Below are positions 63,985 to 64,000 of a stretch of 64,000 nucleotides of DNA, in pieces (positions within the stretch are counted from its first letter, which is position 1; each line of letters begins with the position of its first letter). Location of the stretch: the NCBI GenBank assembly GCA_009760855.2, contig WPIO01000006.1, positions 3,520,501 through 3,584,500 of the forward strand, in the 5' to 3' direction. A model generated the notes under the pieces. The model was not told the DNA's origin, searched no databases, and saw only the letters and a list, made by a program, of their open reading frames with translations. The stretch is from Cristatella mucedo (taxonomy: Eukaryota > Bryozoa > Phylactolaemata > Cristatellidae). A program made the position numbers and the translations under genes.

Positions 63985-64000
63985 CTCGACTTGGATTGAT

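Overview
This is a gene-poor, repeat-rich window from an animal nuclear genome. Genes are split by long introns with good GT/AG junctions. The only clear host genes are members of the metazoan mind bomb (MIB) family of E3 ubiquitin ligases. There are no operons, ribosome binding sites, CRISPR arrays or bacterial genes. The phylum cannot be fixed from the sequence; a non-vertebrate metazoan is my best guess.

Region 1 (1-23.6 kb, + strand) holds the 3' two thirds of a mind bomb gene, most like MIB2. Twelve exons can be joined in one reading frame of 612 codons plus a stop: a MIB/REP segment, about nine ankyrin repeats, a short Ser/Asp-rich linker and two C3HC4 RING fingers, ending at 23587. Its introns carry L2-like LINE fragments, two tRNA-derived SINE families, a decayed Tc1/mariner transposon and a cluster of perfect palindromes.

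Region 2 (23.6-57 kb) holds almost only mobile elements: two LINE families with different 3' tails, an R2/NeSL-type LINE with a restriction-like endonuclease, two short hAT elements that look like SPIN (one with an intact 8-bp target duplication), a Ty3/gypsy fragment on the minus strand with its LTR, and long CA, TG, GA and TA microsatellites.

Region 3 (57.7-60.1 kb, + strand) holds four exons of a second, divergent mind bomb paralog. Intron positions and phases match the first gene. It lacks the counterpart of exon 8 and ends at a TGA before any RING finger, so it would encode an ankyrin-only protein, or it is a young pseudogene. More LINE copies fill the rest to 64 kb.

The transposon communities appear linked. 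The L2-like LINE ends in a nested hairpin (GCGCC...AGAGA...TCTCT...GGCGC) followed by ATT repeats. One tRNA-headed SINE family carries the same tail, as expected if the LINE machinery mobilises it. The second SINE family has a different tail. One copy is a chimera of SINE head and long LINE 3' end.
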